A stretch of 64,000 bases of DNA, taken from NCBI GenBank assembly GCA_049510975.1, contig JBEKYM010000020.1, positions 1-64,000 on the forward strand, read 5' to 3'. Source of the stretch: JAKACA01 sp049510975. Its GTDB lineage: Bacteria > Actinomycetota > Acidimicrobiia > Acidimicrobiales > Bog-793. The position numbers and the translations under genes were made by a program. A model generated the notes under the pieces. The model did not search any database, had not been told where the DNA came from, and saw only the letters and a list, made by a program, of their open reading frames with translations. Below, in pieces: positions 1 through 10,063 of this stretch; position 1 is the first letter of the stretch, and each line of letters opens with the position of its first letter.

Positions 1-1
1 G

Positions 2-205
2 GGCTACCGCATCGAGGGCGGGCCGGGCCACTGGCGCTGGGTGGCACCACGCCGGCCGCCGGCTGACACCTCTGCGCCGGGCACGCAGGCCCGAGCACCG
101 AGGGCGGGACGACGACGACCGGGACCGTCGGGGCCACCGGCGCCCACCGCCGGCGGGGCCGAACCCGATCCCGGCCAGGAGCAGGGGCGCCTGCAGCTCG
201 AGTGA
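2..205 (+). CDS. C-terminal fragment of a protein truncated by the window edge (possibly HNH endonuclease of the DUF222 type)
   Basis: An open frame enters from the left edge and stops with TGA at 203-205, giving the last 67 residues. The first 16 codons all end in G or C, as expected for coding DNA here. The visible start (GYRIEGGPGHWRWVAPRRPP) resembles the tail that follows the HNH motif in actinobacterial DUF222/13E12-repeat nucleases, where a short segment ending in an aromatic/Pro-rich stretch is common. The remainder is a disordered Pro/Ala/Gly/Arg tail. The catalytic part lies outside the window, so the family name is a guess; that a real gene ends here is more secure. Confidence 0.45.
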   Translation, partial: GYRIEGGPGHWRWVAPRRPPADTSAPGTQARAPRAGRRRPGPSGPPAPTAGGAEPDPGQEQGRLQLE

Positions 206-331
206 GGCGCGAAGGCTATCGGCCGGCGCCGGGCGGGCGTAACCGGGTAGGGCGAGCGAAGCCAAGCCAAGCCAAGCCGGTCAAGCAGCGGCCCCCGGGG
301 GCGAGGCCGCCGTCGCGGCTACGCGACGCGC

Positions 332-1924
332 CTACGGCTGTGCCGGCGCCCCGTTCAGGCGCTTGAACATCGAGCGCTGAATCTTGTACAGCTTCGGGAA
401 CTCGTCGTACAACCGGTCGTACTCGGCACGATTCGCACGATTCGGCTCGTAGTGCCCGTCCACCTCGACCAGGTCCCGCAGCTCGCCGGCGTCCACCGCT
501 CCGAGTGACATGGAGGCAAACAACGCCGCGCCGCGGATGCCGGCGTGCAGCGGCTCCGCCACACGCTCGATCGTGCGGTCCATGACGTCGGCGTGGATCT
601 GGCACCACAGCTCCGACTGCGCCCCGCCACCGATCATCCTGATGGGATCCAACCGCCGGCGGGCGAATCGATCGCAGGCATCGAGCAGCCACCGGTTGTT
701 GAACGCCACGCCCTCGAGAACGGCCCGGATCATGTCGGCCCGACCCGAAGACAACGACAAGTTGTGCCATCCGCCTCGAGCGCGCCGGTCGTCGACCGGC
801 GATCGCTCCCCGTTGAGCCACGGCGTGAAGATGACACTGCCGGCCCCCGCCGGCGACGCTTCCGCCTCGGCGATGATCTCCGGAAAAGGCGCCGACGACC
901 CGAGCACCTTGTCTCGCATCCACTGCAGGCAGAGACCGCCCGTCTCATGATTGTTGGCGATGAGGTACCGATCGGCCGTCAAACCGGGAACGGCTGCGAC
1001 CTGCCGGACCGCGTCGGTCTTCTTGTTGGGAATCGGAGCCCCGATCCAGGCGCTCGTCGAGATCGCCAAGTGCGTCGAGTAGTCCGTGACTGCGCCCGCC
1101 CCACAAGCCGCCGAGTGCAGGTCGGGCACGGCCGTGACCACACGAACCCCTTCCGGCAGGCCGAGACTGGCCGCGACAGACGGCTGCACCGTGCCGATGA
1201 CCGACCCCGTCGCGTGCAGCGGAGGCAGCTTCGAGACGACCGACTCGAGCGTCGCCAACTCGACCAGCACGGGGTCGTACTCGAGCACGTCGAGCCGGCG
1301 GTTGTCCGTCAGCCACGCCGCCGTCATGGACGCGTGCGATGCCGCCGCAACACCCGTGAAGCGCATCGACAAGTAGTCGATCGGCTCGAGGAACCACCGC
1401 GCACGCCCAGCCACATCCGGCTCATCGTTGAGCAGGTACAGGATGTGGCCGATGGGATCGGCCCCGCTGGACGACGGCGCACCGCCCGAGCGCCGGATCC
1501 ACTGCATCGCCGGCCTGGGTGCGTAGCCGGCGACCGGGCCGCCGATGACCTTCTTCGAGTATCGCCCGCCTCTGCTGTCCATCCACAGCTGGGCGTCCCC
1601 AACCGGCTCGCCCGCCTCATCGACGGGAACAGTGCTCGCCCACAGTCCCGTCACGCACACGGCCACGACCGACTCGGCCACGACGGCGCCGGACCCGAGC
1701 CCTCGCCGAGTGGCGTCGCAGATGGCCGCCCACCACTCGCCCGCATCCTGCACGGCCCCGGCGGAGCCGATCCAGCGCGTCTCGATCTTCACGTGGTCCT
1801 GCCAGGCGACCTTTCCCGCCAGGGATACGAAGCCGATCTTCGGCCCACCTGTCCCAAGGTCGACGGCCAGCACATAGCGATCGGCGCGAGACGACCGGAG
1901 CTCGGCGGGACCTTCCAGATTCAT
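332..1924 (-). CDS. FGGY-family carbohydrate kinase (xylulokinase-like)
   Basis: Predicted cytoplasmic ATP-dependent sugar or polyol kinase of 530 residues, the usual FGGY length. The N-terminal nucleotide-binding lobe starts with VDLGTGGPK (about residues 21-29), followed by WMDSRGG near residue 115 in the sugar-binding region. The C-terminal lobe has FTPWLNGERSP and MIGGGAQSELWCQ, the second phosphate/adenosine-binding part. Xylulokinase is the closest broad match, but substrate cannot be read from sequence. The start is fixed by an ATGA overlap with the stop of the upstream PLP-enzyme gene, so the two are translationally coupled and probably act on the same compound or pathway. Confidence 0.85.
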   Translation of the reverse strand: MNLEGPAELRSSRADRYVLAVDLGTGGPKIGFVSLAGKVAWQDHVKIETRWIGSAGAVQDAGEWWAAICDATRRGLGSGAVVAESVVAVCVTGLWASTVPVDEAGEPVGDAQLWMDSRGGRYSKKVIGGPVAGYAPRPAMQWIRRSGGAPSSSGADPIGHILYLLNDEPDVAGRARWFLEPIDYLSMRFTGVAAASHASMTAAWLTDNRRLDVLEYDPVLVELATLESVVSKLPPLHATGSVIGTVQPSVAASLGLPEGVRVVTAVPDLHSAACGAGAVTDYSTHLAISTSAWIGAPIPNKKTDAVRQVAAVPGLTADRYLIANNHETGGLCLQWMRDKVLGSSAPFPEIIAEAEASPAGAGSVIFTPWLNGERSPVDDRRARGGWHNLSLSSGRADMIRAVLEGVAFNNRWLLDACDRFARRRLDPIRMIGGGAQSELWCQIHADVMDRTIERVAEPLHAGIRGAALFASMSLGAVDAGELRDLVEVDGHYEPNRANRAEYDRLYDEFPKLYKIQRSMFKRLNGAPAQP

Positions 1925-3363
1925 GACGCCGAGGCCGGCACGCCGGGCGTCGCCGTCGCGCCCGTAGCCGGCTCCGCAGGAACCGCCTGGTGCCGATCCA
2001 TCATCTCGGCCATGACCATCCGGATGAACTCGTCTGCCTCGTCGGTCATGCCGCCGGCCACGCCGCCGTAGATCGCGCTCGACGCCGGCACGGCGCCGGC
2101 TGCATGCTGCTCGACGGCATAGGCAACCGCCTCGGCCAGGTCGGTGGCAAAGCTCTCGGCAACTCCGGGCGCCGTCTGCGGTCGCGTCACCGCCATGTGC
2201 AGCGCGTTCGGGTACTGCTGCCCGTTGAACCGCCAGCCCCGCCTCCGCATGAAATCGTTGATGTGATACACGTCGAAGTCGTCGGAGGTGAAGCTGAACA
2301 GGAACGTCGGGTTGCCGAGGAAGCGGAGTGATGGGTGCGAAGCAACGGCCTCCTTCATCGCCGACGCGGTCGAGAAGATCGACTGCGCATACGTCCGATA
2401 CCCCGACCGACCGAGTTGCACCATCGATGCCCAGGCCGCCGCCAGCAGCCCGCCGGAGCGGGACCCTTCCATCCCCGGGGAGCAGTACTTCCCGCCGGTC
2501 CAGTCAGTGAGGAAGAAGTACTGGGAGTTTCGCTGCGCTTTGTCGCGAAAGAGCAGCGTCGAGGTCCCCTTCAGCGAATAGCCGTACTTGTGCGTGTCCG
2601 CCGAGATCGACGTCACTCCCGGCACACGGAAGTCGAACGCCGGGATGTCGTAACCGAGCTCCTCCCCGAACGGCAGGATCCAGCCGCCGAGGCACCCGTC
2701 GACATGCAGCCCGACGGCGCGCTCGAGAGCGAGCGCACCCATCTCGGCGATCGGGTCGATCGTGCCGTAGCCGTAGTTGCATGCCGAGCCGACGAGAGCG
2801 ACCGTCTGCGAATCGATGTGATCGGCGATCCATCCGAGGTCGGCCTGTGTGGTCACCGGGTCGACGGGCGCTCGCCGCAATTCGACGCCGAACAGGTGGC
2901 AGGCCTTGTCGAATGCCGGATGGGCTGTTTCGGGCTTGATGAGATTCGGTCGCGTCACACCGCGAGACGCCGCCCAGTCCCGGTAGGACAGCACGGCGTG
3001 CAGGATGGAGCCGGTCCCTCCCGTCGTCACGAGGCCGGCGGGTGTCGTCCCGTCCACTGCGGAGGCGTGCATGAGGTCCAGCGCCATGGCGATGATCTCG
3101 CCCTCGAATCGCGTCTGGCTCGGGCAGATGTCCCTCTGCAACGCGTTGACATGCGAGAACAGGCCGAATGCCTCGTTCATGAAGTCGTAGTGGTCGTGGT
3201 CGCCGCAGTACATCGTGCCCGAGCAGCGACCCGACTCCCAGGAGCGGTCCTCGAGCTGGGCCATCTCCCGCAGCTCGGCCAGCACTTCGGCCCGCGGGCG
3301 ACCCTCCTCGGGCAGGACTCGGTTGACGCCGAAGCGCTCGGCGTAGGGGTACTCGTTGCTCAC
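1921..3363 (-). CDS. PLP-dependent lyase/decarboxylase, sphingosine-1-phosphate-lyase-like (group II decarboxylase fold)
   Basis: A 480-residue type I PLP enzyme. Visible family marks are GTGSIL near 116-121 (phosphate cup), HVDGCLGG at 220-227 with the Asp that contacts the pyridine nitrogen, and SADTHKYGYSLKG at 254-266, where Lys259 should form the Schiff base. The stretch after it (LTDWTGGKYCSPGMEGSR) closely follows the pattern of sphingosine-1-phosphate lyases (PDWPGG...GSRPG) more than glutamate decarboxylases. There is no N-terminal membrane anchor, so it is probably soluble. It starts with GTG preceded by GAGGAG at 8 bp, and its stop overlaps the kinase start. Likely role is retro-aldol cleavage or decarboxylation of a phosphorylated amino compound; substrate unknown. 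Confidence 0.85.
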   Translation of the reverse strand: MSNEYPYAERFGVNRVLPEEGRPRAEVLAELREMAQLEDRSWESGRCSGTMYCGDHDHYDFMNEAFGLFSHVNALQRDICPSQTRFEGEIIAMALDLMHASAVDGTTPAGLVTTGGTGSILHAVLSYRDWAASRGVTRPNLIKPETAHPAFDKACHLFGVELRRAPVDPVTTQADLGWIADHIDSQTVALVGSACNYGYGTIDPIAEMGALALERAVGLHVDGCLGGWILPFGEELGYDIPAFDFRVPGVTSISADTHKYGYSLKGTSTLLFRDKAQRNSQYFFLTDWTGGKYCSPGMEGSRSGGLLAAAWASMVQLGRSGYRTYAQSIFSTASAMKEAVASHPSLRFLGNPTFLFSFTSDDFDVYHINDFMRRRGWRFNGQQYPNALHMAVTRPQTAPGVAESFATDLAEAVAYAVEQHAAGAVPASSAIYGGVAGGMTDEADEFIRMVMAEMMDRHQAVPAEPATGATATPGVPASAS

Positions 3364-3469
3364 GGCGCGGGCTCCTCAACAGTTGGGACCTGGGCGGCGG
3401 GATCTGGGCCGCCGGTCCAGCATCGCAACTTCCAGGTCCTTGTGTCGAACGAGCCGACGCTACCGAAGC

Positions 3470-5320
<1,851 letters not shown>

Positions 5321-5392
5321 GTCAGTAAGAAACCCAGGGGAAGAGGGGCGACCAGCGGATCCGCTGCTCCTCACCAGCTTACCGACTCGCGA

Positions 5393-6007
5393 CTACGACT
5401 GAGGCGATTCCAGTTCGCCGAAGCCCTCACGGCCGGCGAGGGGCTCGAGGACGGTAGCGGTGACGACGCCCTCCTCGGGGTCCGCCGCCGACGGCAACAG
5501 GGGTGCCGGCAGCCGGTCTGCGGGCGATCGCGTCGCTCCGACGTGCGTACTGGTCGCCCACGCAACCTCGTCGAGGGCGTTCGGTGCGGTCGGGTCGTCG
5601 ACCGCCGGGAGTGAATCCCAGGACACGAGCTCGGTCGATCCCGCTGGCGAGGTATCGGCGCCGTGTGCGACCGCTGCCCTGAAGGCCTCAGCTGGCAGGT
5701 CCGGTAGGCATGAAGCGCCGGCGAGGAGGCCAGGGTCCCCGAACCGGCTCTCCGGCGCCGGCCGCGCGTCGTGCATCGACGACGACTCCGGCGCCGGCGG
5801 TGCTTCGGGCGTGCCGGCGTAGAGGCCGAGCGCCCGGCGGCTCGCTGCATCCAACTCGAAACGCTCCGTCGGCAACTCGCTGACCAGGCCATCGTGGCGG
5901 TGACGATCGAGTGCACGCCGGCGGCGCGCATGGTGGTGCCGGCGGCGCACCGGCTTGGTCAGACGCCGAATGGCCGCCAACGGTCCCCTGCGGTGCTTCC
6001 GCGACAC
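5393..6007 (-). CDS. Hypothetical protein, basic N-terminus and disordered acidic C-terminal part
   Basis: No family recognised. The 204-residue product opens with a highly basic segment (about residues 1-37, many Arg/His), then a short hydrophobic/acidic part (GLVSELPTERFELDAASRR) and a Pro/Ala/Ser/Glu-rich low-complexity tail. Codons in the tail end in G/C about 80% of the time, which supports this frame over overlapping alternatives. The start is GTG at 6007 with no strong ribosome site. It lies 28 bp downstream of another unknown gene in the same direction, suggesting a two-gene unit. It is not clearly secreted and has no membrane segment. Function unknown. Confidence 0.5.
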   Translation of the reverse strand: MSRKHRRGPLAAIRRLTKPVRRRHHHARRRRALDRHRHDGLVSELPTERFELDAASRRALGLYAGTPEAPPAPESSSMHDARPAPESRFGDPGLLAGASCLPDLPAEAFRAAVAHGADTSPAGSTELVSWDSLPAVDDPTAPNALDEVAWATSTHVGATRSPADRLPAPLLPSAADPEEGVVTATVLEPLAGREGFGELESPQS

Positions 6008-6034
6008 CCGCTCAGCCGTCCCGGTCCGCCAGGC

Positions 6035-6658
6035 CTACCGGTCCCACGACGACCCCTGCGAGCCGCCCGAGGCGGTGCGACGACCAAGATCCGCCGCCGT
6101 GACAAGGTCGGGCAGCCGGATGGCAAGGCGGTAATAGGTCTCCATCGGCCCGATTCCGTCGGTGGGAGCAGCGTGCCGGAATTTCGGGCCGTATGCGCCG
6201 AATTCCGGGCGGTAGCCGTATTTCCGCAACAACTGGGTCACTCGGCCGAACTCCTTGACGACAGTTTGTTCGTACGCTGGTGGGATTTTATAGCCACTCT
6301 CCTGCCAAATCCCGTAATCAAGATCCGCCATGATCCGACCGGAGCCGGTCGCGTGCGGGTTGACGTACAAGTGGCGCCACGCAGTCTTCCGAAGTCCGTC
6401 GGCGATACGGGCGGGCAGCTCTCCCGTCAACTGGGCTGCTTCATCCAGCAGCTGGGGATAGGAGCCTGCCGACTCGAGTGTTTGGGTGCGGTGGACGTCG
6501 CCGGCGACGGCGGTTTCTATGGAGCTTTGACACCATTTCTGCGCCCAGGTGCCAAGAACGTCTTCAATGACGAGGGCGGCGGCGGCCATCGCCGACAGGT
6601 GCGCCTGGAGAACTCGGACCGCTTCGGAATCCGTGCCGCCAGCTGTGAATTCCTGCAT
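6035..6658 (-). CDS. Hypothetical protein of low local GC
   Basis: Encodes 207 residues starting at ATG with GAGGAG five bases upstream. The protein looks globular and soluble: an Ala-rich helical N-terminal half (residues 10-75), then a Tyr-rich middle (WRHLYVNPHATGSGRIMADLDYG and a segment repeating KYGYRPEFGAYGPKF). I do not recognise the family. Base composition is lower in GC than the flanking genes and codon endings are less biased (for example TTTATAG- and AATCCCGTAAT-type stretches at 6285-6325), so it may be a recent acquisition. It leads a probable two-gene unit with the downstream unknown gene. Confidence 0.6.
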   Translation of the reverse strand: MQEFTAGGTDSEAVRVLQAHLSAMAAAALVIEDVLGTWAQKWCQSSIETAVAGDVHRTQTLESAGSYPQLLDEAAQLTGELPARIADGLRKTAWRHLYVNPHATGSGRIMADLDYGIWQESGYKIPPAYEQTVVKEFGRVTQLLRKYGYRPEFGAYGPKFRHAAPTDGIGPMETYYRLAIRLPDLVTAADLGRRTASGGSQGSSWDR

Positions 6659-6793
6659 CTCATCTCCTCGCCCACCAGAACGGTGAAGAACGCCCGCCAG
6701 ATGACAACCCTACGCCACCATTGATGTGTGACGTTGCAGCCCTCGTGCCCGCCGGTGCCCAGCCGCGTTCTCGCCCAGCTGACAGACTGAGGC

Positions 6794-7225
6794 ATGCAGC
6801 TCGATCGCTGGTACAACGCCGGGCAGCCGCAAACGCTGCAGCTCGCCCAGATCCTGCTCTACACGAACGCCGTGTTCGAACTGCTGCAACTCGTGCTGTC
6901 GGGCGGGTTCTTGCCGGTGGGTGCCGGCAGCCTGTCGGTCTTGATCATCACGTTTCTGTGGGTCTTCGTGTTCGTCGGCCAGGTCGCCGCCGCCCTCGGG
7001 ATCGCCAACTCCCGGAAGCTCGGTTACCGGCTCGGTCTCGTCGTTGCCTTCATCCCGGTCGTGTTGCAGCTGTACGTGTTCGTGCGATACCGCGTCCTTG
7101 CTGTCAGCCTGTTCAACCTGCTGTTCGAGGTCGCTCTCATCGCCTCTCTCGTTCATCCGCAGAGCCGCGACTATCAGCGGATCTGGTTCAAAGGAACAGC
7201 GAATCGTCCGCGCCGGCGGGCCTAA
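6794..7225 (+). CDS. Small integral membrane protein, about four transmembrane segments
   Basis: A 143-residue protein with hydrophobic stretches at about residues 18-42, 46-70, 77-98 and 100-118. It ends with a basic cytoplasmic-type tail (RRRA). The topology resembles small actinobacterial membrane proteins of unknown function; no catalytic motif is visible. It is followed after 29 bp by the gene for a secreted protein on the same strand, though that gene has its own good ribosome site. Start ATG at 6794; no clear Shine-Dalgarno. Confidence 0.75.
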   Translation: MQLDRWYNAGQPQTLQLAQILLYTNAVFELLQLVLSGGFLPVGAGSLSVLIITFLWVFVFVGQVAAALGIANSRKLGYRLGLVVAFIPVVLQLYVFVRYRVLAVSLFNLLFEVALIASLVHPQSRDYQRIWFKGTANRPRRRA

Positions 7226-7254
7226 GATCCAAAGATCGCACACGGGGAGGTCAC

Positions 7255-8142
7255 ATGAGGGCACATCGAAGCGATGATGGCAGGTCCCGCACGCCGTGGC
7301 GCCGGGGGGCACTGGCGCTCGCCGGCGTGGCGGTCGCGAGCTTCACCTGGTCCACGGCCGCCGGAGCGGCGCCGGCCCGGCCGGCGACCGGGGCGGCAAG
7401 CCTCACGGTCTCGAGCACGTTCCCGAAAGTGTCGGGGGACACGCTCGTCCTCTACAAGTACGCCACCGACAACTACGACCTCGCCAAGGTGTCGGGCAGC
7501 GTTTCCGGGTTGACCGGGAGCCCGCTGCTCGAGCTCGAAGGGACCTGGTTCCCCTTCACGAGCCCCGCCAAGGTCCTGACGAGCGAGACGCTCAAGCTCT
7601 CGGGCGGCAAGGCGTCGTTCAGCTTCGATCGCACCCCCTCGTCCGCCACGAAGTATTTCGTCACGGTGCTTGCCAGTTCGGCGCCTGGGGCACGCACGGT
7701 GGCGACCTCGAACACCGAGGAGGTGTACGTCTCGGTGGCCACCACGTACAACCCCACGAAGGCGCCGGCGTGCGCTCGCCCGACGTGCACCATGAAGTTC
7801 ACGCTGACGACGTATTTCCCGCCAGCCGACGCCACCCAGGAGGAGGCGAAGTACCTCTACTCGTACCTGGGCCTCAGCCTCAACGCCAAGGAGGAGCCGC
7901 CGCCGCCGACGGAGATCAAGCGGTACGCCTTCAACGTGCACAAGTCCGTGGACCCAACGACTGGGGTCGTGACGGACGTGTTGAGTTTCTCGTTCTCGAT
8001 CGGCAACGACGGGTACAACTTCGCCTGGGCGGTGTGCGCCATCGACACCCTCACCAAGGACGGCCTCGGGCTGCCGACGCCACACAACTGCGGCGACGCC
8101 ACGATCCCGTACCCCATCCCGAACAGCGGATATCTCGGCTAG
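7255..8142 (+). CDS. Secreted protein of unknown function with Sec signal peptide
   Basis: Encodes 295 residues. The ATG at 7255 is preceded by GGGGAGG at four bases, which fixes the start. Residues 1-40 form a classical signal peptide: basic n-region with RTPWRR, hydrophobic core ALALAGVAVASFTW, and AGAAPA cleavage-type end. The mature part is Thr/Ser-rich and beta-strand-like, with two Cys pairs likely oxidised outside the cell (CARPTC near 172-177, and CAIDTL.. HNC near the C-terminus). It looks like a cell-envelope or extracellular beta-sandwich protein. No enzyme motif is visible and I cannot assign a family. Confidence 0.75.
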   Translation: MRAHRSDDGRSRTPWRRGALALAGVAVASFTWSTAAGAAPARPATGAASLTVSSTFPKVSGDTLVLYKYATDNYDLAKVSGSVSGLTGSPLLELEGTWFPFTSPAKVLTSETLKLSGGKASFSFDRTPSSATKYFVTVLASSAPGARTVATSNTEEVYVSVATTYNPTKAPACARPTCTMKFTLTTYFPPADATQEEAKYLYSYLGLSLNAKEEPPPPTEIKRYAFNVHKSVDPTTGVVTDVLSFSFSIGNDGYNFAWAVCAIDTLTKDGLGLPTPHNCGDATIPYPIPNSGYLG

Positions 8143-8179
8143 CCGATTCGAGAGCGCCGGAGCAACAGCAGACGTGAAG

Positions 8180-8193
8180 GTTGATGCGTCAAC
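8180..8193 (+). promoter_or_regulatory. Probable MarR operator (inverted repeat)
   Basis: GTTGA-tgcg-TCAAC is a perfect 5-bp inverted repeat of the TTGA-N-TCAA kind many MarR proteins bind. It lies 17 bp upstream of the -10 box of the marR-type gene at 8224, about where the -35 region would be, so autorepression is likely. Confidence 0.5.
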
Positions 8194-8210
8194 AACGCGC
8201 CCGGCGTCGG

Positions 8211-8216
8211 TATGCT
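8211..8216 (+). promoter_or_regulatory. -10 box TATGCT, leaderless promoter of the MarR gene at 8224
   Basis: TATGCT fits the actinobacterial TANNNT consensus and ends seven bases before ATG 8224. This would place the transcription start at or next to the A of the start codon. It also decides between two possible starts, since the ATG at 8212 lies inside the box. Confidence 0.5.
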
Positions 8217-8223
8217 GGCACGC

Positions 8224-8838
8224 ATGATCGAGGACGACGCCGAGACGAACCTCGGTCCGCCAGCGGCCGCCTGTGCTCCGCCGACCGGGTGGCTGAACGA
8301 GCGTGAGGATCGAGCCTGGCGGCGCTTCCTCGCCATGCAGGTGCAGCTTCAACGGGTGCTCGGCAAGGAGCTGCAGCAGGCGACCGGGCTGTCGCACGCC
8401 GATTACGCCGTGCTCGTCCACCTGTCCGAAGCCCCCGAGGGCCGGTTGCGGCCATTCGAGCTCAGCGGTCTCGCCGAGTGGGAGAAGAGCCGTCTCTCCC
8501 ACCACCTCACTCGCATGGAGCGGCGAGGCCTCGTCGAGCGACAGGAGTGCCCCTCCGACAGTCGGGGCGCGTTCGTCGCCCTGACCGACGCCGGCCGATC
8601 GGCCATCGAAGCGGCGGCTCCGCTGCATGTGGAGCAGGTGAGGCGTTGGTTTCTGTCGGCGATGACGTCGGAGCAGCTCGACGTCCTCACGGAGATCGCC
8701 GACGAGGTGCTTTCCGGACTGGAGCCGATCGAGGCCGGTTGTGCGTCGGCGGCCGCCTCGGAGCTCGGCGCCTGGGTGGCCGCGGAACCCGATGGCGAGG
8801 CGCCTTCGTGCCCCGCCTCGCTCACCGTCCCGGACTGA
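8224..8838 (+). CDS. MarR-family transcriptional regulator
   Basis: A 204-residue winged-helix regulator. After a 30-residue lead, residues 30-165 show the MarR fold: LSHADYAVLVHLSEAPEGRLRPFELSGLAEWEKS (helix-turn-helix), then SRLSHHLTRMERRGLVERQECPSDSRGAFVALTDAGR, the recognition helix and wing. The last 40 residues are a variable tail. ATG 8224 was chosen over 8212 because a -10 box overlaps the latter. A GTTGA-N4-TCAAC operator sits upstream. The gene stands alone, convergent with a CAP-like gene; its target other than itself is unknown. Ligand not predictable. Confidence 0.9.
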   Translation: MIEDDAETNLGPPAAACAPPTGWLNEREDRAWRRFLAMQVQLQRVLGKELQQATGLSHADYAVLVHLSEAPEGRLRPFELSGLAEWEKSRLSHHLTRMERRGLVERQECPSDSRGAFVALTDAGRSAIEAAAPLHVEQVRRWFLSAMTSEQLDVLTEIADEVLSGLEPIEAGCASAAASELGAWVAAEPDGEAPSCPASLTVPD

Positions 8839-8870
8839 GCGCCGGCGCACGTCGAGACCATGGCGGAACC

Positions 8871-8943
8871 GCGGGCCGCGGGCCGCGGGCCGCGGCCCGC
8901 TCGACGAGCGGGGGCTGTGCCGAGTTCGCACAACCCCCGCTCG
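8871..8943. terminator. GC-rich hairpins between convergent genes, probable bidirectional terminator
   Basis: Two adjacent foldable elements lie in the 284-bp gap between the MarR gene and the CAP-like gene. The first (8871-8900) is a run of GGGCCGC repeats closing on GCGGCCCGC. The second has 16-bp arms CGAGCGGGGGCTGTGC (8905-8920) and GCACAACCCCCGCTCG (8928-8943) with one mismatch and a 7-base loop. There is no T-tract, as is common for terminators in high-GC actinobacteria. Confidence 0.45.
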
Positions 8944-9122
8944 CGGCGGGTGCTCGCTCGGCCAGGGGCCCGTACTACACACAGGTCGCTATGCCGCCAA
9001 AGTCGACCCGTATCCGGTTCCCGCGCTTGCCTCTCGCCGAGCGAGCCCTCGACACCGAGCTGCTCCGCCCCCTCCGCCAGGGGCGAATCGGACCAGACCG
9101 TCGGGCCCGGTCCTCTCGCAGC

Positions 9123-9956
9123 TCAGTGCCCGAACACCAGCTTCTGCACATCCGGCCAGGTGAACACCATGTCCGTCGGCAGTGCGCCGCAGTCGTTGAC
9201 GAAGATCTCGGTGATCGACGGGCTGAATTCGACCTTCGAGGTTGCCTCGCCCACGCCCATGAGAATGTTGATCTTGGAGCCCGCTGGGCAGAAGTTGGAG
9301 TTCTCCCAGTCGAACAGGACGTTCTTTCGATGGCCCCAGCATGCGGCTGCGTTCGACTTCGTGCAGGACGAGTTCGGCGAGTTGAGGCCGTCGTCGTACA
9401 TCCAGAAGTAGTCGGCTCCCAGTGCATTGGCGGTGCCTTCGGCCCAGTTCGAGCCGTAGGCCGTGGCCTTGCCACCGGTCGTGAGGTGCAGCGGGAGCGA
9501 GGTGCTCGGGTCCGTCTGGCCGGAGGCACCCTTGGCCGCGATCGCGTCCAGCTGGGCGGTGATTCCGGCCATGGGAGGAAGCCCGCGGGCCGTCCGCTCG
9601 ATGTCGGCGATGGCGAAGATCTGCTCGACCGCGCTGAGCTTGTCGAAGGCCTTCAAGTTGAAGCTTCCGGGGATCGCAGCCAGCGGCTCGGTCTTGCGGG
9701 CGTTCGCGATGGCACGAAGAATCAGCGCGTTGCAGGTGGCGCTGTCGTTGGGCTGAGCGACGCCGCAATCGCCGGAGCTCATGAAGTCCGGGCTGGGAGC
9801 GACCGAGTGCGGAAGGGTCATCTTCACGCCTCGCGGGAGCACGACGGCACCCGCCGTGGTGGCGGCTCCGAGCATGCTGGCCGTGACACCGACCGTCACC
9901 AGGGCGGCGAGCGTCGCCGAGCGGACGATTCGACGAAGTACACGGCCGCGAGTCAT
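9123..9956 (-). CDS. Secreted CAP-superfamily-like protein (paralogue 1)
   Basis: A 277-residue exported protein. Starting at ATG 9956 gives a basic n-region (MTRGRVLRR), a hydrophobic core and an Ala-rich cleavage zone by about residue 40. The mature part has the CAP/SCP pattern: YGSNWAEGTANALGAD, then WMYDDGLNSPNSSC and CWGHRKNVL, the GHR-x-N-I/V-L signature. Four or more Cys suggest disulfides. It is a close paralogue of the gene at 14614-15435, down to the identical tail GALPTDMVFTWPDVQ. An upstream in-frame start at 10034 would place 26 extra residues ahead of the signal peptide and is unlikely. It is divergent from the MarR gene at 10064. Function of bacterial CAP proteins is mostly unknown. 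Confidence 0.8.
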   Translation of the reverse strand: MTRGRVLRRIVRSATLAALVTVGVTASMLGAATTAGAVVLPRGVKMTLPHSVAPSPDFMSSGDCGVAQPNDSATCNALILRAIANARKTEPLAAIPGSFNLKAFDKLSAVEQIFAIADIERTARGLPPMAGITAQLDAIAAKGASGQTDPSTSLPLHLTTGGKATAYGSNWAEGTANALGADYFWMYDDGLNSPNSSCTKSNAAACWGHRKNVLFDWENSNFCPAGSKINILMGVGEATSKVEFSPSITEIFVNDCGALPTDMVFTWPDVQKLVFGH

Positions 9957-10007
9957 ACCCCGTTTATCGGCCCTCGTGAACGCTGACTGTAGTGGTTCGC
10001 GCGCGCA

Positions 10008-10036
10008 TCGTGACCGGAAGACAAAGCGCGTCACGA
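10008..10036 (+). promoter_or_regulatory. Inverted repeat in the divergent CAP/MarR intergenic region
   Basis: TCGTGAC (10008-10014) and GTCACGA (10030-10036) are perfect 7-bp inverted arms 15 bp apart, lying upstream of the MarR promoter and within the CAP-like gene's upstream region. Arm centres are 22 bp apart, two helical turns. It could be an operator for the MarR protein made from 10064. Confidence 0.35.
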
Positions 10037-10051
10037 CGCCTAATGATTCGG

Positions 10052-10057
10052 TACGCT
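10052..10057 (+). promoter_or_regulatory. -10 box TACGCT, leaderless promoter of the MarR-ABC operon
   Basis: TACGCT matches TANNNT and ends six bases before ATG 10064, so the transcript probably begins at the start codon. No Shine-Dalgarno precedes the ATG, in agreement. Confidence 0.5.
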
Positions 10058-10063
10058 AACTAT

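Noticed and set aside
545..2071. Long plus-strand open frame opposite the kinase gene
   Set aside because: It is Arg/Pro-rich, runs antisense to a clear FGGY kinase, and shows no family motif; such shadows are common at high GC.
7222..8982. Minus-strand frame of 586 codons over the secreted-protein and MarR genes
   Set aside because: Low-complexity Arg/Gly composition and overlap with two well-supported plus-strand genes.
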